The position numbers were made by a program, and so were the translations under genes. The notes below the pieces were generated by a model that was not told where the DNA came from, did no database searches, and was given only the letters and a program-made list of their open reading frames with translations. From Chlamydiota bacterium (GTDB taxonomy: Bacteria; Chlamydiota; Chlamydiia; Chlamydiales; Parachlamydiaceae), in NCBI GenBank assembly GCA_013287465.1, contig JABDDS010000006.1, forward strand, positions 1 to 50,635: 50,635 bases of DNA, in the 5' to 3' direction. This document shows, piece by piece, positions 18,800 to 29,473 of the stretch; within the stretch, counting starts at the first letter, position 1, and every line of letters starts with the position of its first letter.

Positions 18800-20401
18800 T
18801 TAAAAACAATTTATTAGCACGGTGAGAGGTATTGATTCGGTTAGTTCGGACGGACCAAAGAACTGAATGGGACCAGGACTGCGATAGGCATCTTCTTTTG
18901 CCCAATGAAGTCTGTTTTGGGCGAAAAGAGCAAAAAGGTTTCCACCTAGATCGACAAGAGCTTTTTTAATAACAGCTTTCTCTTTGCCTTTGCGCTGCTC
19001 AATTGTCAGCATATTGACTAGAGGAACTCCGCATGGGATCCATTTTTCTACCGGTTGTGTAAGATTGCGAAGACAACAGATGTATCCATTGGCTTTAGCG
19101 TTGACGAGAACAGCTGCAACATGCCCTAAAGCATAGCAATACTGAGCATCGAAATTAGAAGGGAGGCCACTCCTGCCTTCATAACCGCAGAAAAAGGGCT
19201 GTGCACTGAATTTACCACTATAATTTCGTCTTTTGAGTTCTTTTTCGACCAACTCAATAAAAAGTCTTTCTGTCTCTATTTTTGAGACTTGGACATTTCC
19301 ATGAGAATCTCGAGTTAATAGCAGCTGCTCTTGAATTCCTTTAGGAAGAGCCTCAAAACAGCTTACTGAGGCAGCAGAAAGCTTCCGAGAAATCTCTTCC
19401 AGCTTCACATTTTGTGCCAATAGTTGATTGAGCTCGCTGATCAGCACATTCATTTCTGGAATGAATTCGATTATTCCTTCGGGAATTAAAATAAGCCCAT
19501 ATTCCTTACCTAAAGCCGCTCGGGATATGATCACATCGACAATTTCCCCTGTCACCTCTCTTAGTGTTTGTCGTTTCTCCGCCACTTCTTCGCTAATTAA
19601 AGTAAGATTAGGATGAGTGTTTAACGCACACTCCAAAGCTATATGAGAGGCTGAACGTCCCATCACCTTAACAAAATAATAACATTTCTTTGCGGATAAC
19701 GCATCGCGCAAAAGATTGCCGATGATTTCTGAATAGGTTTTGCAGGCTGTATCAAAACCGAAAGAAATTTCAATGTATTCGTTTTTTAAATCGCCATCGA
19801 TTGTTTTAGGCACCCCAATAACTGATGTCTTACATCCCGACGACTTAAAATATTCTGCTAGCACTGCAGCATTTGTATTTGAGTCGTCTCCTCCGATGAT
19901 GACCAGCCCATCAAGATTTAACGATTCTACCGTCTGACGCGCAGCTGCTAACTGCTCTGCTGTCTCAATTTTATCGCGTCCAGAGCCAATAAGATCAAAT
20001 CCTCCTTGGTTGCGATAGGAGGCCAATAACTGCTCTGTGAGAATTGTACGCTTATTTTTTACAATGCCGTTTGGTCCATCACAAAAACCAATCAACACGC
20101 TATCGGGATGATGTTTTTGCAACGCATCAAAAATTCCGGTGATCACATTATGCCCTCCGGAGGCCTGCCCTCCGGAAAAAACAACACCCACACGCAATGG
20201 AAGATGCTTTTGTGAAGAACTCATTGGGACAATAGAAAGCAAAGGTTTGTTGCTTATATGAGAAAACAGATTTTCTATCGTGGGTGCAATTTGGGAAGTT
20301 GCTACACCATCTGCTTTCGTGGCTAACGCCCCCTCAAGACTATGAGGAAGCTTAGGTTTATAGTCAATGCGGGATTCTTGTAATGACTTAACTGTTTTCA
20401 T
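18800..20401 (-). CDS. pfp: Pyrophosphate--fructose 6-phosphate 1-phosphotransferase
   Basis: GVVFSGGQASGGHNVI; GGDDSNTNAAVLAEYF; GVPKTIDGDLKN. Confidence 0.93.
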   Translation of the reverse strand: MKTVKSLQESRIDYKPKLPHSLEGALATKADGVATSQIAPTIENLFSHISNKPLLSIVPMSSSQKHLPLRVGVVFSGGQASGGHNVITGIFDALQKHHPDSVLIGFCDGPNGIVKNKRTILTEQLLASYRNQGGFDLIGSGRDKIETAEQLAAARQTVESLNLDGLVIIGGDDSNTNAAVLAEYFKSSGCKTSVIGVPKTIDGDLKNEYIEISFGFDTACKTYSEIIGNLLRDALSAKKCYYFVKVMGRSASHIALECALNTHPNLTLISEEVAEKRQTLREVTGEIVDVIISRAALGKEYGLILIPEGIIEFIPEMNVLISELNQLLAQNVKLEEISRKLSAASVSCFEALPKGIQEQLLLTRDSHGNVQVSKIETERLFIELVEKELKRRNYSGKFSAQPFFCGYEGRSGLPSNFDAQYCYALGHVAAVLVNAKANGYICCLRNLTQPVEKWIPCGVPLVNMLTIEQRKGKEKAVIKKALVDLGGNLFALFAQNRLHWAKEDAYRSPGPIQFFGPSELTESIPLTVLINCF

Positions 20402-21192
20402 AAAGACTCCTTAAACCATTTACACGTCTCTTGCAACGCTATTTTTTGTTCTCCCGGATCAGAAAAATCGTGATCACTCTTAGACAAGCGAATAAATTTG
20501 CTTTCTCCTTTTGAGTGTTGTCTAAATTTAGCATAACGGGAAGCATGCTCAGTCAATACTGTAGCATCTTGTTCTCCATGGATATGAAGAAGAGGAGTGT
20601 GACTTAAGGCTTCTAATTCTTTTTCCATGCGCAAGCTAAATAGCTGAACAAAGAATTCCTTTCCAGGGACCTGACCATTGATGCGCATGGCAGCCAAGCG
20701 CGATTCCTCACTCACTTGACTAGAATGAACATGTTTCCACTTTTCGTACCATTGATCACCATCTGAGAGCGGTGCCCAGGTGACAATACTTTTCACTCGA
20801 CCATACTTTCTAGCAGCAATCAGAGAGACAGTTCCTCCAATCGAACGACCAAAAATGCCAATGCGCTTAGGGTCTATCGAAGGATGATTCTCAAGAAATT
20901 CTAGCCCTTTGATTGCATCGCTGACCTCGCTCTCAAGAGTCATTGCAGAAAAATCCCCTTCACTATCGCCAGAACCACGAAAGTCGATGCGTAAAGAGGC
21001 GATACCATTTTTTGATAAGATTTCAGAGAGAAGAACATAGACGCGGTACTTGCCAGTTTTGTTTCCTGCAAGGCCATGACAGATGAGAACAGCAGGCGCT
21101 TGACTTACCCCGAGAGGTCGGTGTAAGATGCCAAAGACCTTTTGTCCCTCATTTTCAAGTACAATGCTATCGCGTTCTTCAAATTTATCCAT
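20398..21192 (-). CDS. Alpha/beta hydrolase
   Basis: GIFGRSIGGTVSL nucleophile elbow; DFRGSGDSEGDF; HGEQDATV. Confidence 0.88.
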   Translation of the reverse strand: MDKFEERDSIVLENEGQKVFGILHRPLGVSQAPAVLICHGLAGNKTGKYRVYVLLSEILSKNGIASLRIDFRGSGDSEGDFSAMTLESEVSDAIKGLEFLENHPSIDPKRIGIFGRSIGGTVSLIAARKYGRVKSIVTWAPLSDGDQWYEKWKHVHSSQVSEESRLAAMRINGQVPGKEFFVQLFSLRMEKELEALSHTPLLHIHGEQDATVLTEHASRYAKFRQHSKGESKFIRLSKSDHDFSDPGEQKIALQETCKWFKESL

Positions 21193-21203
21193 ACGAAGTC
21201 ACA

Positions 21204-22580
21204 TTAGCATTCGGGAACGTTTACTGCAAGCCCTCCAAGTGAAGTTTCTTTATAAATATCTTTCATATCGAGTCCTGTTTGACGCATTGTCGCAATCACT
21301 TGATCCAACGAGACTCGATGTGTTCCATCTCCCTGCAATGCGAGCATGGCCGCATTGATTGCTTTGATAGCACCCATAGTATTCCGTTCGATACATGGAA
21401 TTTGGACCAATCCCATGATGGGATCACATGTCAAACCTAAGTTATGCTCCATTCCAATTTCAGCTGCATTTTCGATTTGTTCATTAGTTCCGCCCAAGGC
21501 AGCTGTAAGTCCAGCTGCTGCCATGGAACAAGCCACTCCTACTTCTCCCATACATCCCATTTCAGCAGCAGAGATGGAAGCTCCTTCTTTATACAAGATG
21601 CCTATACAACCAGCTGTAAGCATAAATGTAATGATTCCTTTTTCAGAAGCATTTTCTATTAATTTTTCATAATAATGCATCACAGCAGGGATGACTCCTG
21701 CAGCTCCATTTGTTGGAGCCGTTACTACACGGCTTCCTGCAGCATTTTCCTCATTGACGGCAAGGGCCCACAAGCTAACCCATTCCATCACTTCAGCAGG
21801 GGACTTAGGTCGTGAAGGATCAGATAGAAGACGCAACAAACTTGCAGCGCGACGTTTGACGTTAAGTCCGCCAGGTAAGATCCCTTCTTGTTCACATCCC
21901 CTTAACACACAAGCCTTCATTACATCCCAGATATGAATGAGATCTTTCTCTATTTTTTCTTTACTTTTCCAAGTGAGCTCATTGGCCATCATGAGATCTT
22001 CAATTTTCATGTTATTTTCTTTACAGATCTTAAGAAGCTCATCGGCGGTTTTAAATGGATAAGGAAGAAAGTGAGATTCTTCGCCCAGGTGTTTATCTTG
22101 GCTTGCCGAAGCGTGATCGACAATAAATCCCCCTCCTACCGAATAAAAAACTTCCATTTTTAGTTCTTTTCCCGTTTCATCATAGGCGTGAAAACGCATT
22201 CCATTAGGGTGATAGGGAAGCTGCTTATCATAATGAAAGAGAAGTTGTGTTGCCTCTTCAAACGGAACTAATTGCTTATTGAATAATTTAATTTCATGAT
22301 GAGAGCGAATATGATCGACTTTACTCTTGACCAAATTAGGATCTACTCCTTCAGGGGTATTTCCCTCGAGGCCTAATAATACGGCTAAGTCAGTGCTATG
22401 CCCTTTACCTGTCAAGGCAAGAGATCCATAAAGATCGACTTTAACGGAATGTGTCTTTAGTAAGAGACCTTCTTTATCGAGGTTAACGACGAATTGTCTC
22501 GCTGCCCGCATAGGACCTACGGTGTGAGAGCTAGAGGGCCCAATTCCAATAGAAAACAAATCAAATACGCTGATAGCCAT
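21204..22580 (-). CDS. sdaA: L-serine ammonia-lyase
   Basis: [52 protein letters not shown]. Confidence 0.95.
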   Translation of the reverse strand: MAISVFDLFSIGIGPSSSHTVGPMRAARQFVVNLDKEGLLLKTHSVKVDLYGSLALTGKGHSTDLAVLLGLEGNTPEGVDPNLVKSKVDHIRSHHEIKLFNKQLVPFEEATQLLFHYDKQLPYHPNGMRFHAYDETGKELKMEVFYSVGGGFIVDHASASQDKHLGEESHFLPYPFKTADELLKICKENNMKIEDLMMANELTWKSKEKIEKDLIHIWDVMKACVLRGCEQEGILPGGLNVKRRAASLLRLLSDPSRPKSPAEVMEWVSLWALAVNEENAAGSRVVTAPTNGAAGVIPAVMHYYEKLIENASEKGIITFMLTAGCIGILYKEGASISAAEMGCMGEVGVACSMAAAGLTAALGGTNEQIENAAEIGMEHNLGLTCDPIMGLVQIPCIERNTMGAIKAINAAMLALQGDGTHRVSLDQVIATMRQTGLDMKDIYKETSLGGLAVNVPEC

Positions 22581-22680
22581 TTTTACCTCCTGAAGACTAC
22601 TACTCTGCCTACAGCTGTATTATAGCATGGCACGTATTGTTAGGCAACTTGGTTAAATAGCGAAATTCAAGATCCTGACC

Positions 22681-22786
22681 CCATTTCTACGCGAAGCGTT
22701 TGGAGTGCGAAAGTCCCCTTTCGCTTTGCCTTAAACGACAAAGCGAAAGGGGACTTTCGCACTCCAAACGCTTCGCGTAGAAATGG
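22681..22786. repeat. Palindromic element E, perfect 48-bp stem, 10-nt loop
   Basis: 22681-22728 is the exact reverse complement of 22739-22786. Confidence 0.97.
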
Positions 22787-22816
22787 AGTTAAAACAACCC
22801 CAATTGTTTATGAAAT

Positions 22817-23338
22817 TTATGCTGCAAAAGGAATTAGCAATGCTATTCCAATAGTTCCAAGCAGGACGAGGAAATCTGCTCTTTCTTCTCTCAAAGATTC
22901 GATTACAATACCTCCGATAACAGCAATAGCTCCTATGACGAATAGCGCAATAAGAGCTATGGGGTTTATGCTCATTGAAAAAACTAAACAGGCTGTTGCA
23001 AATCCAAGAAGAGCGCTCCCCATCGCTCCTAACACCTTAGCTGTGATACCTTTTATATCCACTTCTGCCTGATTCGTTTCAAAGTTCCATTTTTGATAAA
23101 ACTCTAATTTATCCCCTGTAATTATGATGGCTGCTTTTTGATGTGGATCCCACTCTTTGTCCGCCTTATAACATCTATTTTGAAGCTCCAGGTTTACCTT
23201 TGCAGGAGTCTCTAACTGAGGTACTTTTTCTAAAGAAACTAGTAGATTATTTACATCTTGTAAGTTTTTTGATTCGAAATTAATAAAAAAATCTTTCGTT
23301 CTTTGATTTATTGAAACGCTATTAACTTGACTTGTCAT
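22817..23338 (-). CDS. Hypothetical Inc-like membrane protein
   Basis: Paired hydrophobic segments in the C-terminal half (ALLGFATACLVFSMSINPIALIALFVIGAIAVIGGIV). Confidence 0.6.
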   Translation of the reverse strand: MTSQVNSVSINQRTKDFFINFESKNLQDVNNLLVSLEKVPQLETPAKVNLELQNRCYKADKEWDPHQKAAIIITGDKLEFYQKWNFETNQAEVDIKGITAKVLGAMGSALLGFATACLVFSMSINPIALIALFVIGAIAVIGGIVIESLREERADFLVLLGTIGIALLIPFAA

Positions 23339-23606
23339 ATAATTTATTACTCCTTAGAAGGTTTTCCATATTTAGCATTTGCCAACTTGAGCTTGCTCTG
23401 GTATAAAGCTCAACCCGTTTATGAAATTCTGAGAATGTGATTTGATCACTATATCCTGGTACGTTGATGCGACGTCCGTTTAAATGCCCTACGCTGACCT
23501 GAGCTTTTTTTAGCAAATTTAATAGCAAATTCTGATCAGCACCTGCTACTGTTGTAACAAGAGATGGACATTGATTCCCTAAACCAGTAAAGCTTTCTGT
23601 TTTCGT
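23322..23606 (-). CDS. Hypothetical protein, possibly non-canonical ACG start or decayed start
   Basis: Frame open upstream of the TTG-initiated 68 aa ORF to ACG at 23604-23606 with AAGGAG about 5 nt before it. Confidence 0.4.
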   Translation of the reverse strand, partial: TKTESFTGLGNQCPSLVTTVAGADQNLLLNLLKKAQVSVGHLNGRRINVPGYSDQITFSEFHKRVELYTRASSSWQMLNMENLLRSNKLYDKSS

Positions 23607-23737
23607 TATTTCTCCTTTTTTATAAATAACATAGATAATAAAATGTATTTTAACAAAATAAAATTAAAAAGTAAATAAAAAAAACAGCACTTTTAAAATA
23701 TTGTCAAGCGCCAATATAATACAATGCATGTTTATTT

Positions 23738-23961
23738 AACGAGAGTTTTGGATAACCGGCTCTGAGGTCAGGCTTGGTATTCTGGTATTCTGGGGGGAAG
23801 CATGGGGTCTGGCTTGATATTCTGATATTTTGGTGTTCGTTGCCTAGTCTATAACGATGGACACCAAAATACCAGAATACCAAGCCTGACCCCTATGCCC
23901 CCCCAGAATATCAGAATACCAAGCCAGACCCCAATGCCGTTGCTTATCCAAAACTAGCGTT
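23738..23961. repeat. Palindromic element B; same inner core as element A, different outer TIR
   Basis: Outer aacgagagttttggataa / ttatccaaaactagcgtt; inner ggtattctggtattctg arms. Confidence 0.93.
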
Positions 23962-25018
23962 ATTTATGCTCATAAGCTGCAAGTGGCATTGACTCTCTGA
24001 CAATCACATTCCAGAGGGAGTCCATTGTTTGTTGCTGGTGCTGGGTGAGATCATGCAATACAACGAAACAATCATCATTTTTGCTGAAGGCATTAGCGGT
24101 CCAATTGGCGGAACCGTTGACGAGAATCGTATGATCTATATACAAGAACTTATGGTGAAGAAGTTTGTTCATAGGTCCAAGAGAAACTTGAATCCCATTG
24201 CTTTTCAATAATTCCACAATTTTTGAGCTAGCTCCTTTTGCCGAATTATTATCGATGACGACTTCGACTTTTACTCCTCTTTGAGCAGCTGCGATGACGC
24301 TTTGTGCGATATTTCGATGCGTCCACGTAAACATCGCAATCTGAATTGTTTTTTTGGCTGAAGAAAGTAACTTTTGCAGTCGTTTGACCGCCTGTCGATC
24401 GTCGGGCAAAAACCACATTTCCATTTCTTGTCCTCCAATGATGAAGTCCAGGTGGTCAAAAATAGGAGCTTTACCTTCTCGATTAAACGAAAGAGCCTTA
24501 TCAGAAATCGCTTCCGCCAATTCTGCGCTATCCATCCCCATGACGAGATTACCGTGTAGCTCAAGCGATTCTCGAGTCATATTCGCCGACCCTATCCACA
24601 CCTTCTGCTTATCGATGATGAGTATTTTTTGGTGCATCAACCCTGGACCATCGCGACTGACGAGGTGAACTTCATTCCCGAGGTAAAAACGAGCATTCGG
24701 AGATGCGTTCGCATCGCATACGACATAAACATCAATCCCCTCTTTACTCTTTTTACGTAAAAGAGAAGTGATCTCTTTATCTTTCAATGTATAGACGACG
24801 AGAATGATTGATTTTTTAGCGTTTCCGATAGCCTCAGCAAATAGCTGGGTGAGGTCATCTCCATTTTGATTCGCATAAAGTTCGGTTGGTTCTTCGGACG
24901 AAGGGATGTGAGGAGCTTCAAAGGCACTTTGAAGCCACATGACACCACTCAGAATGAAAACGAGAAAAAAGCTAAGAAGATATCGTTTTAACATAGATGG
25001 GGAAGGGTTTTTTATCAT
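23960..25018 (-). CDS. Phospholipase D-family protein (two HKD motifs)
   Basis: HQKILIIDKQKVWIGSANMT and HHKFLYIDHTILVNGSANWT; N-terminal TM. Confidence 0.93.
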   Translation of the reverse strand: MIKNPSPSMLKRYLLSFFLVFILSGVMWLQSAFEAPHIPSSEEPTELYANQNGDDLTQLFAEAIGNAKKSIILVVYTLKDKEITSLLRKKSKEGIDVYVVCDANASPNARFYLGNEVHLVSRDGPGLMHQKILIIDKQKVWIGSANMTRESLELHGNLVMGMDSAELAEAISDKALSFNREGKAPIFDHLDFIIGGQEMEMWFLPDDRQAVKRLQKLLSSAKKTIQIAMFTWTHRNIAQSVIAAAQRGVKVEVVIDNNSAKGASSKIVELLKSNGIQVSLGPMNKLLHHKFLYIDHTILVNGSANWTANAFSKNDDCFVVLHDLTQHQQQTMDSLWNVIVRESMPLAAYEHK

Positions 25019-27201
25019 AATACGCGATTGATGTTAAAGGAAAAAGCTGTAGTCAGAGCCTGCATTAACCCCGTGTAACGTCTTTTGACCTCATCATTTT
25101 TAATTGCAATGAAGATCGCTTTTTTCGTTCCGACAAGGACAACGAGCTTTTTACCTCGGGTAACTCCTGTATAAAGAAGATTGCGATGAAGCAGTTTAAA
25201 ATGTGTGGTGTGAACAGGAATGACCACACATGCACATTCGCTTCCCTGATACTTATGAATTGAGACCGCATAGGCAAGGACTAACTCATCGAGGTCTGAA
25301 AAATCATAAGTCACCGCTTTTTCATCGATGATCACAACCATTTGTTGTTCAATGAAATCGATTGTTTCAACACGTCCGATATCCCCGTTATAAACTTCTC
25401 GTTTGTAATTATTGCGGATCTGCATCACCTTATCACCCGGCAGAAAACGCTTTCCTCCCCATACAAGAGGGATTCCTTTGGGATTAAGTGTCTCCTGAAG
25501 CACCAAATTGAGGTTTTCTGTTCCAATCACTCCACGACGCATCGGAGCAAGCACTTGAATGCTGTCTACCGGGTTGAATCCATATTTTTTAGGAAGACGA
25601 TGAGAAACTAAAGAAATCACATCGCGAAGGACTGTTTCTGGCTCTTCCGATTCAATAAAAAAGAAATCGCTATCGCTTAAATTTGTGATATCTGGAAAAG
25701 TCCCGCTATTGATTCTATGGGCATTGGTAATGATGCGAGAGCCTGCAGCTTGTCGGAAAATCTCATTCAAAGCCGTTACTGGGATCATTTTCGATGAGAT
25801 AATATCCTTTAGAACGTTTCCTGGACCAACGCTAGGAAGCTGATTGACATCCCCAACAAAAATGACGCGAGCATATTCTGGAATAGCCTTTAACAAGCTA
25901 TACATCAACGAGGTATCGATCATACTTGCCTCATCGACAATGATCAGATCGCACTCGAGAGGATGATCAAATCCTCGCTTAAATCCTCCATTCTTAAAAT
26001 CAACTTCAAGCAAGCTATGAATAGTTTTTGCTTTTTGCCCGGTAATCTCGGTCATTCTCTTGGCTGCTCTGCCAGTAGGAGCCGCCAAAATTATTTTCGC
26101 CGATAGCTGTTCGGCAATCGCCAATATTGCTTTGGTGATCGTACTTTTTCCTGTTCCTGGTCCACCGGTGATCACCTGAACTTTTTCATTAAATGCCTGA
26201 GCAACAGCAACTTGTTGATTTTCTGCCAATTTAATATTGAGCTTATTTTGCACCCATTCGATGGCTTTTTGGACGTTAATCGAACGCAAATGAGACCGCC
26301 CAAGCTTTAGTCGGATGAGCTGCCTTGCAATTCCCATTTCAGAAAGAAAAAGCCATCGAAGCCACACGAACCGTTGTAGTTTTCCATCTAATAACAGCTC
26401 AGCGACTTCGACTCTTTCTTCTTTGAGTAGAGTCTCGAGTGCTTTTTCTACTAGTTCTTGATTGACTTCTAATAATTCCTGAGAGATCTGAACAAGCTCT
26501 ACAAGGGGATAACAGACATGACCATCATCTGCACATTCAGATAAAACATGTTCAACTCCTGCTACAATGCGCTCGGGAGCATCTTTGCTGATTCCAAGAT
26601 TTTGAGCGATTGAATCGGCTGTCTTAAAGCCAATGCCACGAATATCCTGTGCGAGCCGAAAAGGATTAGCTTGCACTTTATCTACGCTATGCGTTCCGTA
26701 TGTCTTAAAAATCTTTTGGGCATATGCCGGACTCACCCCATGTCCCTGAAGAAAAATCATTACCCCACGAATTGATCGTTGCTCACTCCAACAAGCCTTA
26801 ATTTGTTCTACACGTTTTTTTCCTATTCCCTCGATCTCTAGTAGTCGCTCGGGGTATTGGTCAATGACTTGTAGGGTCTCTTTTTGAAACTTTTCAACAA
26901 TTCGATTGGCGTATTTGGGACCGATTCCTTTGACCAGTCCTGAGCCCAGGTATTTCTTTATTCCAAGAATATCTGCAGGAGCTTCTGTTTTGTGAGATTC
27001 GATGCAAAACTGCATTCCATAGGTGGGATGTTGTTTCCACTTTCCTTGACAACGGACAGTTTCTCCTGGCTGTATTCCTGGCATATTTCCCACAATACAG
27101 ACAAGATCTATCTGTTTAGGTCTTTTGAGCTGAGCCACCGTGTAGCCCGTTTCAGGGCTATGAAAGGTGATACGTTCAATGTGACCGACAATTTCTTCCA
27201 T
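25015..27201 (-). CDS. recD2: RecD2-type ATP-dependent helicase
   Basis: GGPGTGKSTITKAI; DEASMIDTSLM; AVSIHKYQGSE; N-terminal HhH-like region. Confidence 0.94.
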   Translation of the reverse strand: MEEIVGHIERITFHSPETGYTVAQLKRPKQIDLVCIVGNMPGIQPGETVRCQGKWKQHPTYGMQFCIESHKTEAPADILGIKKYLGSGLVKGIGPKYANRIVEKFQKETLQVIDQYPERLLEIEGIGKKRVEQIKACWSEQRSIRGVMIFLQGHGVSPAYAQKIFKTYGTHSVDKVQANPFRLAQDIRGIGFKTADSIAQNLGISKDAPERIVAGVEHVLSECADDGHVCYPLVELVQISQELLEVNQELVEKALETLLKEERVEVAELLLDGKLQRFVWLRWLFLSEMGIARQLIRLKLGRSHLRSINVQKAIEWVQNKLNIKLAENQQVAVAQAFNEKVQVITGGPGTGKSTITKAILAIAEQLSAKIILAAPTGRAAKRMTEITGQKAKTIHSLLEVDFKNGGFKRGFDHPLECDLIIVDEASMIDTSLMYSLLKAIPEYARVIFVGDVNQLPSVGPGNVLKDIISSKMIPVTALNEIFRQAAGSRIITNAHRINSGTFPDITNLSDSDFFFIESEEPETVLRDVISLVSHRLPKKYGFNPVDSIQVLAPMRRGVIGTENLNLVLQETLNPKGIPLVWGGKRFLPGDKVMQIRNNYKREVYNGDIGRVETIDFIEQQMVVIIDEKAVTYDFSDLDELVLAYAVSIHKYQGSECACVVIPVHTTHFKLLHRNLLYTGVTRGKKLVVLVGTKKAIFIAIKNDEVKRRYTGLMQALTTAFSFNINRVL

Positions 27202-27204
27202 AAT

Positions 27205-28425
27205 TTATTTGATATAACGGGAGAATAAATGATTTGCTTCCACACCCATGATCAGGAACGTGATCAAAAATAGGATCACCAGTAATGGTTTGCCTCCGAA
27301 GAGAGAATATTGCGATGGGAGCTTAAGCCAATATCTTCCGATCCAGACGACGCCAATTGGGAGCAAACCATTTAAAATAGCCTCTCCAAAGCCCCCGGCG
27401 ACGCCGATAGCCTCGATGAAAATGCCTGGATTGGCAGCAGCAAAAAGGGCTGGAGGAATAAAGACTATGGCGCACAACAGCAGACGCTTCCATCCTTCAT
27501 GATAGGAACGGTTAAAAGAAACTTTCAAACCATCAGCTAAGAAATCAACCATCGAAAATGACACCCCCATAAACGATGTCACTAAAGCAAAGAAACCAAA
27601 AGTCTCTCCAAGGCGCACAAGCCAGGGATACCCAGTCAGTACCTGTAGAGCCTGTGTCACCGGTTCTCCATGAGTATCAGCATATTGGATCTGCTCAAGA
27701 GTTAGCGTCCCAATAATCATCCATTGCCAAATAGAGTAAATAATGAAAGTGAACAAAGTACCAAAGACAATTGCCAATCTCAACGACATCACATGTCTTT
27801 TTAGATAGGATGAAAGCGACGGAAGGAGGTTATGATAACCATAGGCACCAAAAAGAGTAGGTGTTGCAGCTAAGGTCAAACGCCAGTTAGAACGTTCGAG
27901 CAATGCACTATCGACCTGCGTGGAGCCAATGCCAATAAGAAAGAAAAACGAGAGGAACAGTCCAACCATGAACAAGCTGTTGATGCGGTTAAGAACGGAG
28001 GCCCCTAGATAAACAATCACACCAAATAAGATAGAAAAAAATAGGTAGGCAAAAACTCCGCCGATTTCAATTCCAGTAAGCTGATAGAGGATGCTTGCCA
28101 ACGCAGGGGTGCCCCCAGCGCAGTAAGAAACGTTCAAACAGTAGTAAAGAAAAAGGAATGAAATCCCACTAATGATTTTTCCCCATCGCCCAAGAAAATG
28201 CCCCGCAATCGTCAACACATTAGACCGATCTTCCATCCAAAGGATGGCTTCCAAAAATAGCAGTCCGGTTGCCATCATGAAAAGACAACAAAATAAATTA
28301 ACGACAATAGCAGGGATAAAACCGGTGACTCCAGTCACCACAGGCAAAGCGAGCATTCCTGCCCCAATACAAGTCCCCATGACAAGCAAAACACCACTAA
28401 CAGGAGCCAAGACACGCGCGATCAT
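27205..28425 (-). CDS. Aromatic amino acid (TyrP-like) permease
   Basis: GTCIGAGMLALPVVTGVTGF; ~11 TMs. Confidence 0.85.
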   Translation of the reverse strand: MIARVLAPVSGVLLVMGTCIGAGMLALPVVTGVTGFIPAIVVNLFCCLFMMATGLLFLEAILWMEDRSNVLTIAGHFLGRWGKIISGISFLFLYYCLNVSYCAGGTPALASILYQLTGIEIGGVFAYLFFSILFGVIVYLGASVLNRINSLFMVGLFLSFFFLIGIGSTQVDSALLERSNWRLTLAATPTLFGAYGYHNLLPSLSSYLKRHVMSLRLAIVFGTLFTFIIYSIWQWMIIGTLTLEQIQYADTHGEPVTQALQVLTGYPWLVRLGETFGFFALVTSFMGVSFSMVDFLADGLKVSFNRSYHEGWKRLLLCAIVFIPPALFAAANPGIFIEAIGVAGGFGEAILNGLLPIGVVWIGRYWLKLPSQYSLFGGKPLLVILFLITFLIMGVEANHLFSRYIK

Positions 28426-28508
28426 ATGATTTTCTCCAGTAGAATAATGCGATCATTCTATCACTTCGCGATATAGGTTGGTATCATTTTTCCGTAATTG
28501 CTCATAAA

Positions 28509-28568
28509 CATGAGGCAAACAGATTTAATTCCCTCGCACGCTCGGGAATTAAATCTGTTTGCCTCATG
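28509..28568. repeat. Hairpin element F, perfect 25-bp stem, 10-nt loop
   Basis: catgaggcaaacagatttaattccc-tcgcacgctc-gggaattaaatctgtttgcctcatg. Confidence 0.95.
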
Positions 28569-28631
28569 CCTAAGAGAAGAACGTTAGATTGAAAAAATAA
28601 GCATTAAACACAACAACATGATATTTGGCAA

Positions 28632-29336
28632 CTATAGAAAATTAATCCCGGCTAATCCTGACCTCAAATTTATTGTTTTATTTAAATCTAAATCAAATAG
28701 ACTTTTCACGTTATTTATAACATTTGTTACAGAATCGTCTTTTACTTTTGCAGCAACAACCTCAGTTGTTTTAATTAATAAGTTAACGACGACTGTAGCA
28801 ACGATACGGTTCAGTGGCTTTCTTAGAAAAGATTTGAAGGGCGCATAACAACCAGAAAATTTATAATCAATTATTGAATCTGTTGCCTGATTGACAAACT
28901 TTTTTAGCAAAGCATTATTTTCATAACAGATACGGTTATCTATATCATCGAGAACTTTGCGAACAATTTCAGAATTTGTAGCATAATCATCCAAGCATTT
29001 TTTTACTACAGATTGTACGGTCCCCTCAGAAAAAGAAGTTAAGTTCAATATCGTGGATGGGAATAGCTTTTTCTTAATTAATTCCGATACTGCCTTTTGA
29101 AGAGAATCTCTTTGAGCTTTAATAGCAGCATCGACTTGCTTGGCAAGATATTCAGCAAAATATCCTTTTCCGTGCTTATGCCACAGACTGTAAGTTGTAA
29201 CTCCGACCCCGATAGCCGCAATAGAGCCTATTGCAAATGAATTGAAAGGAGACATTTCACATGCCATCGGTACGGCCATACTGACTGCCCCGCTAATTAG
29301 CCCCACTGTACCGCTTACTAAGCTTGTTATTCGCAT
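28632..29336 (-). CDS. Hypothetical protein with N-terminal hydrophobic pair (Inc-like)
   Basis: 234 aa; LVSGTVGLISGAVSMAVPMACEMSPFNSFAIGSIAAIGVGV. Confidence 0.6.
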   Translation of the reverse strand: MRITSLVSGTVGLISGAVSMAVPMACEMSPFNSFAIGSIAAIGVGVTTYSLWHKHGKGYFAEYLAKQVDAAIKAQRDSLQKAVSELIKKKLFPSTILNLTSFSEGTVQSVVKKCLDDYATNSEIVRKVLDDIDNRICYENNALLKKFVNQATDSIIDYKFSGCYAPFKSFLRKPLNRIVATVVVNLLIKTTEVVAAKVKDDSVTNVINNVKSLFDLDLNKTINLRSGLAGINFL

Positions 29337-29473
29337 TGTTACTCCTGTTAATTGTTTTAGTTTTAAACCATGATTCTAAGCGACCGGTCGTAAACTTAAA
29401 GTGGGTTGCATATAGCAAACACCCCGGTACTTTTGAGAGATTCTAGCAGATGAATATTAAGAGTTTATAAAGT

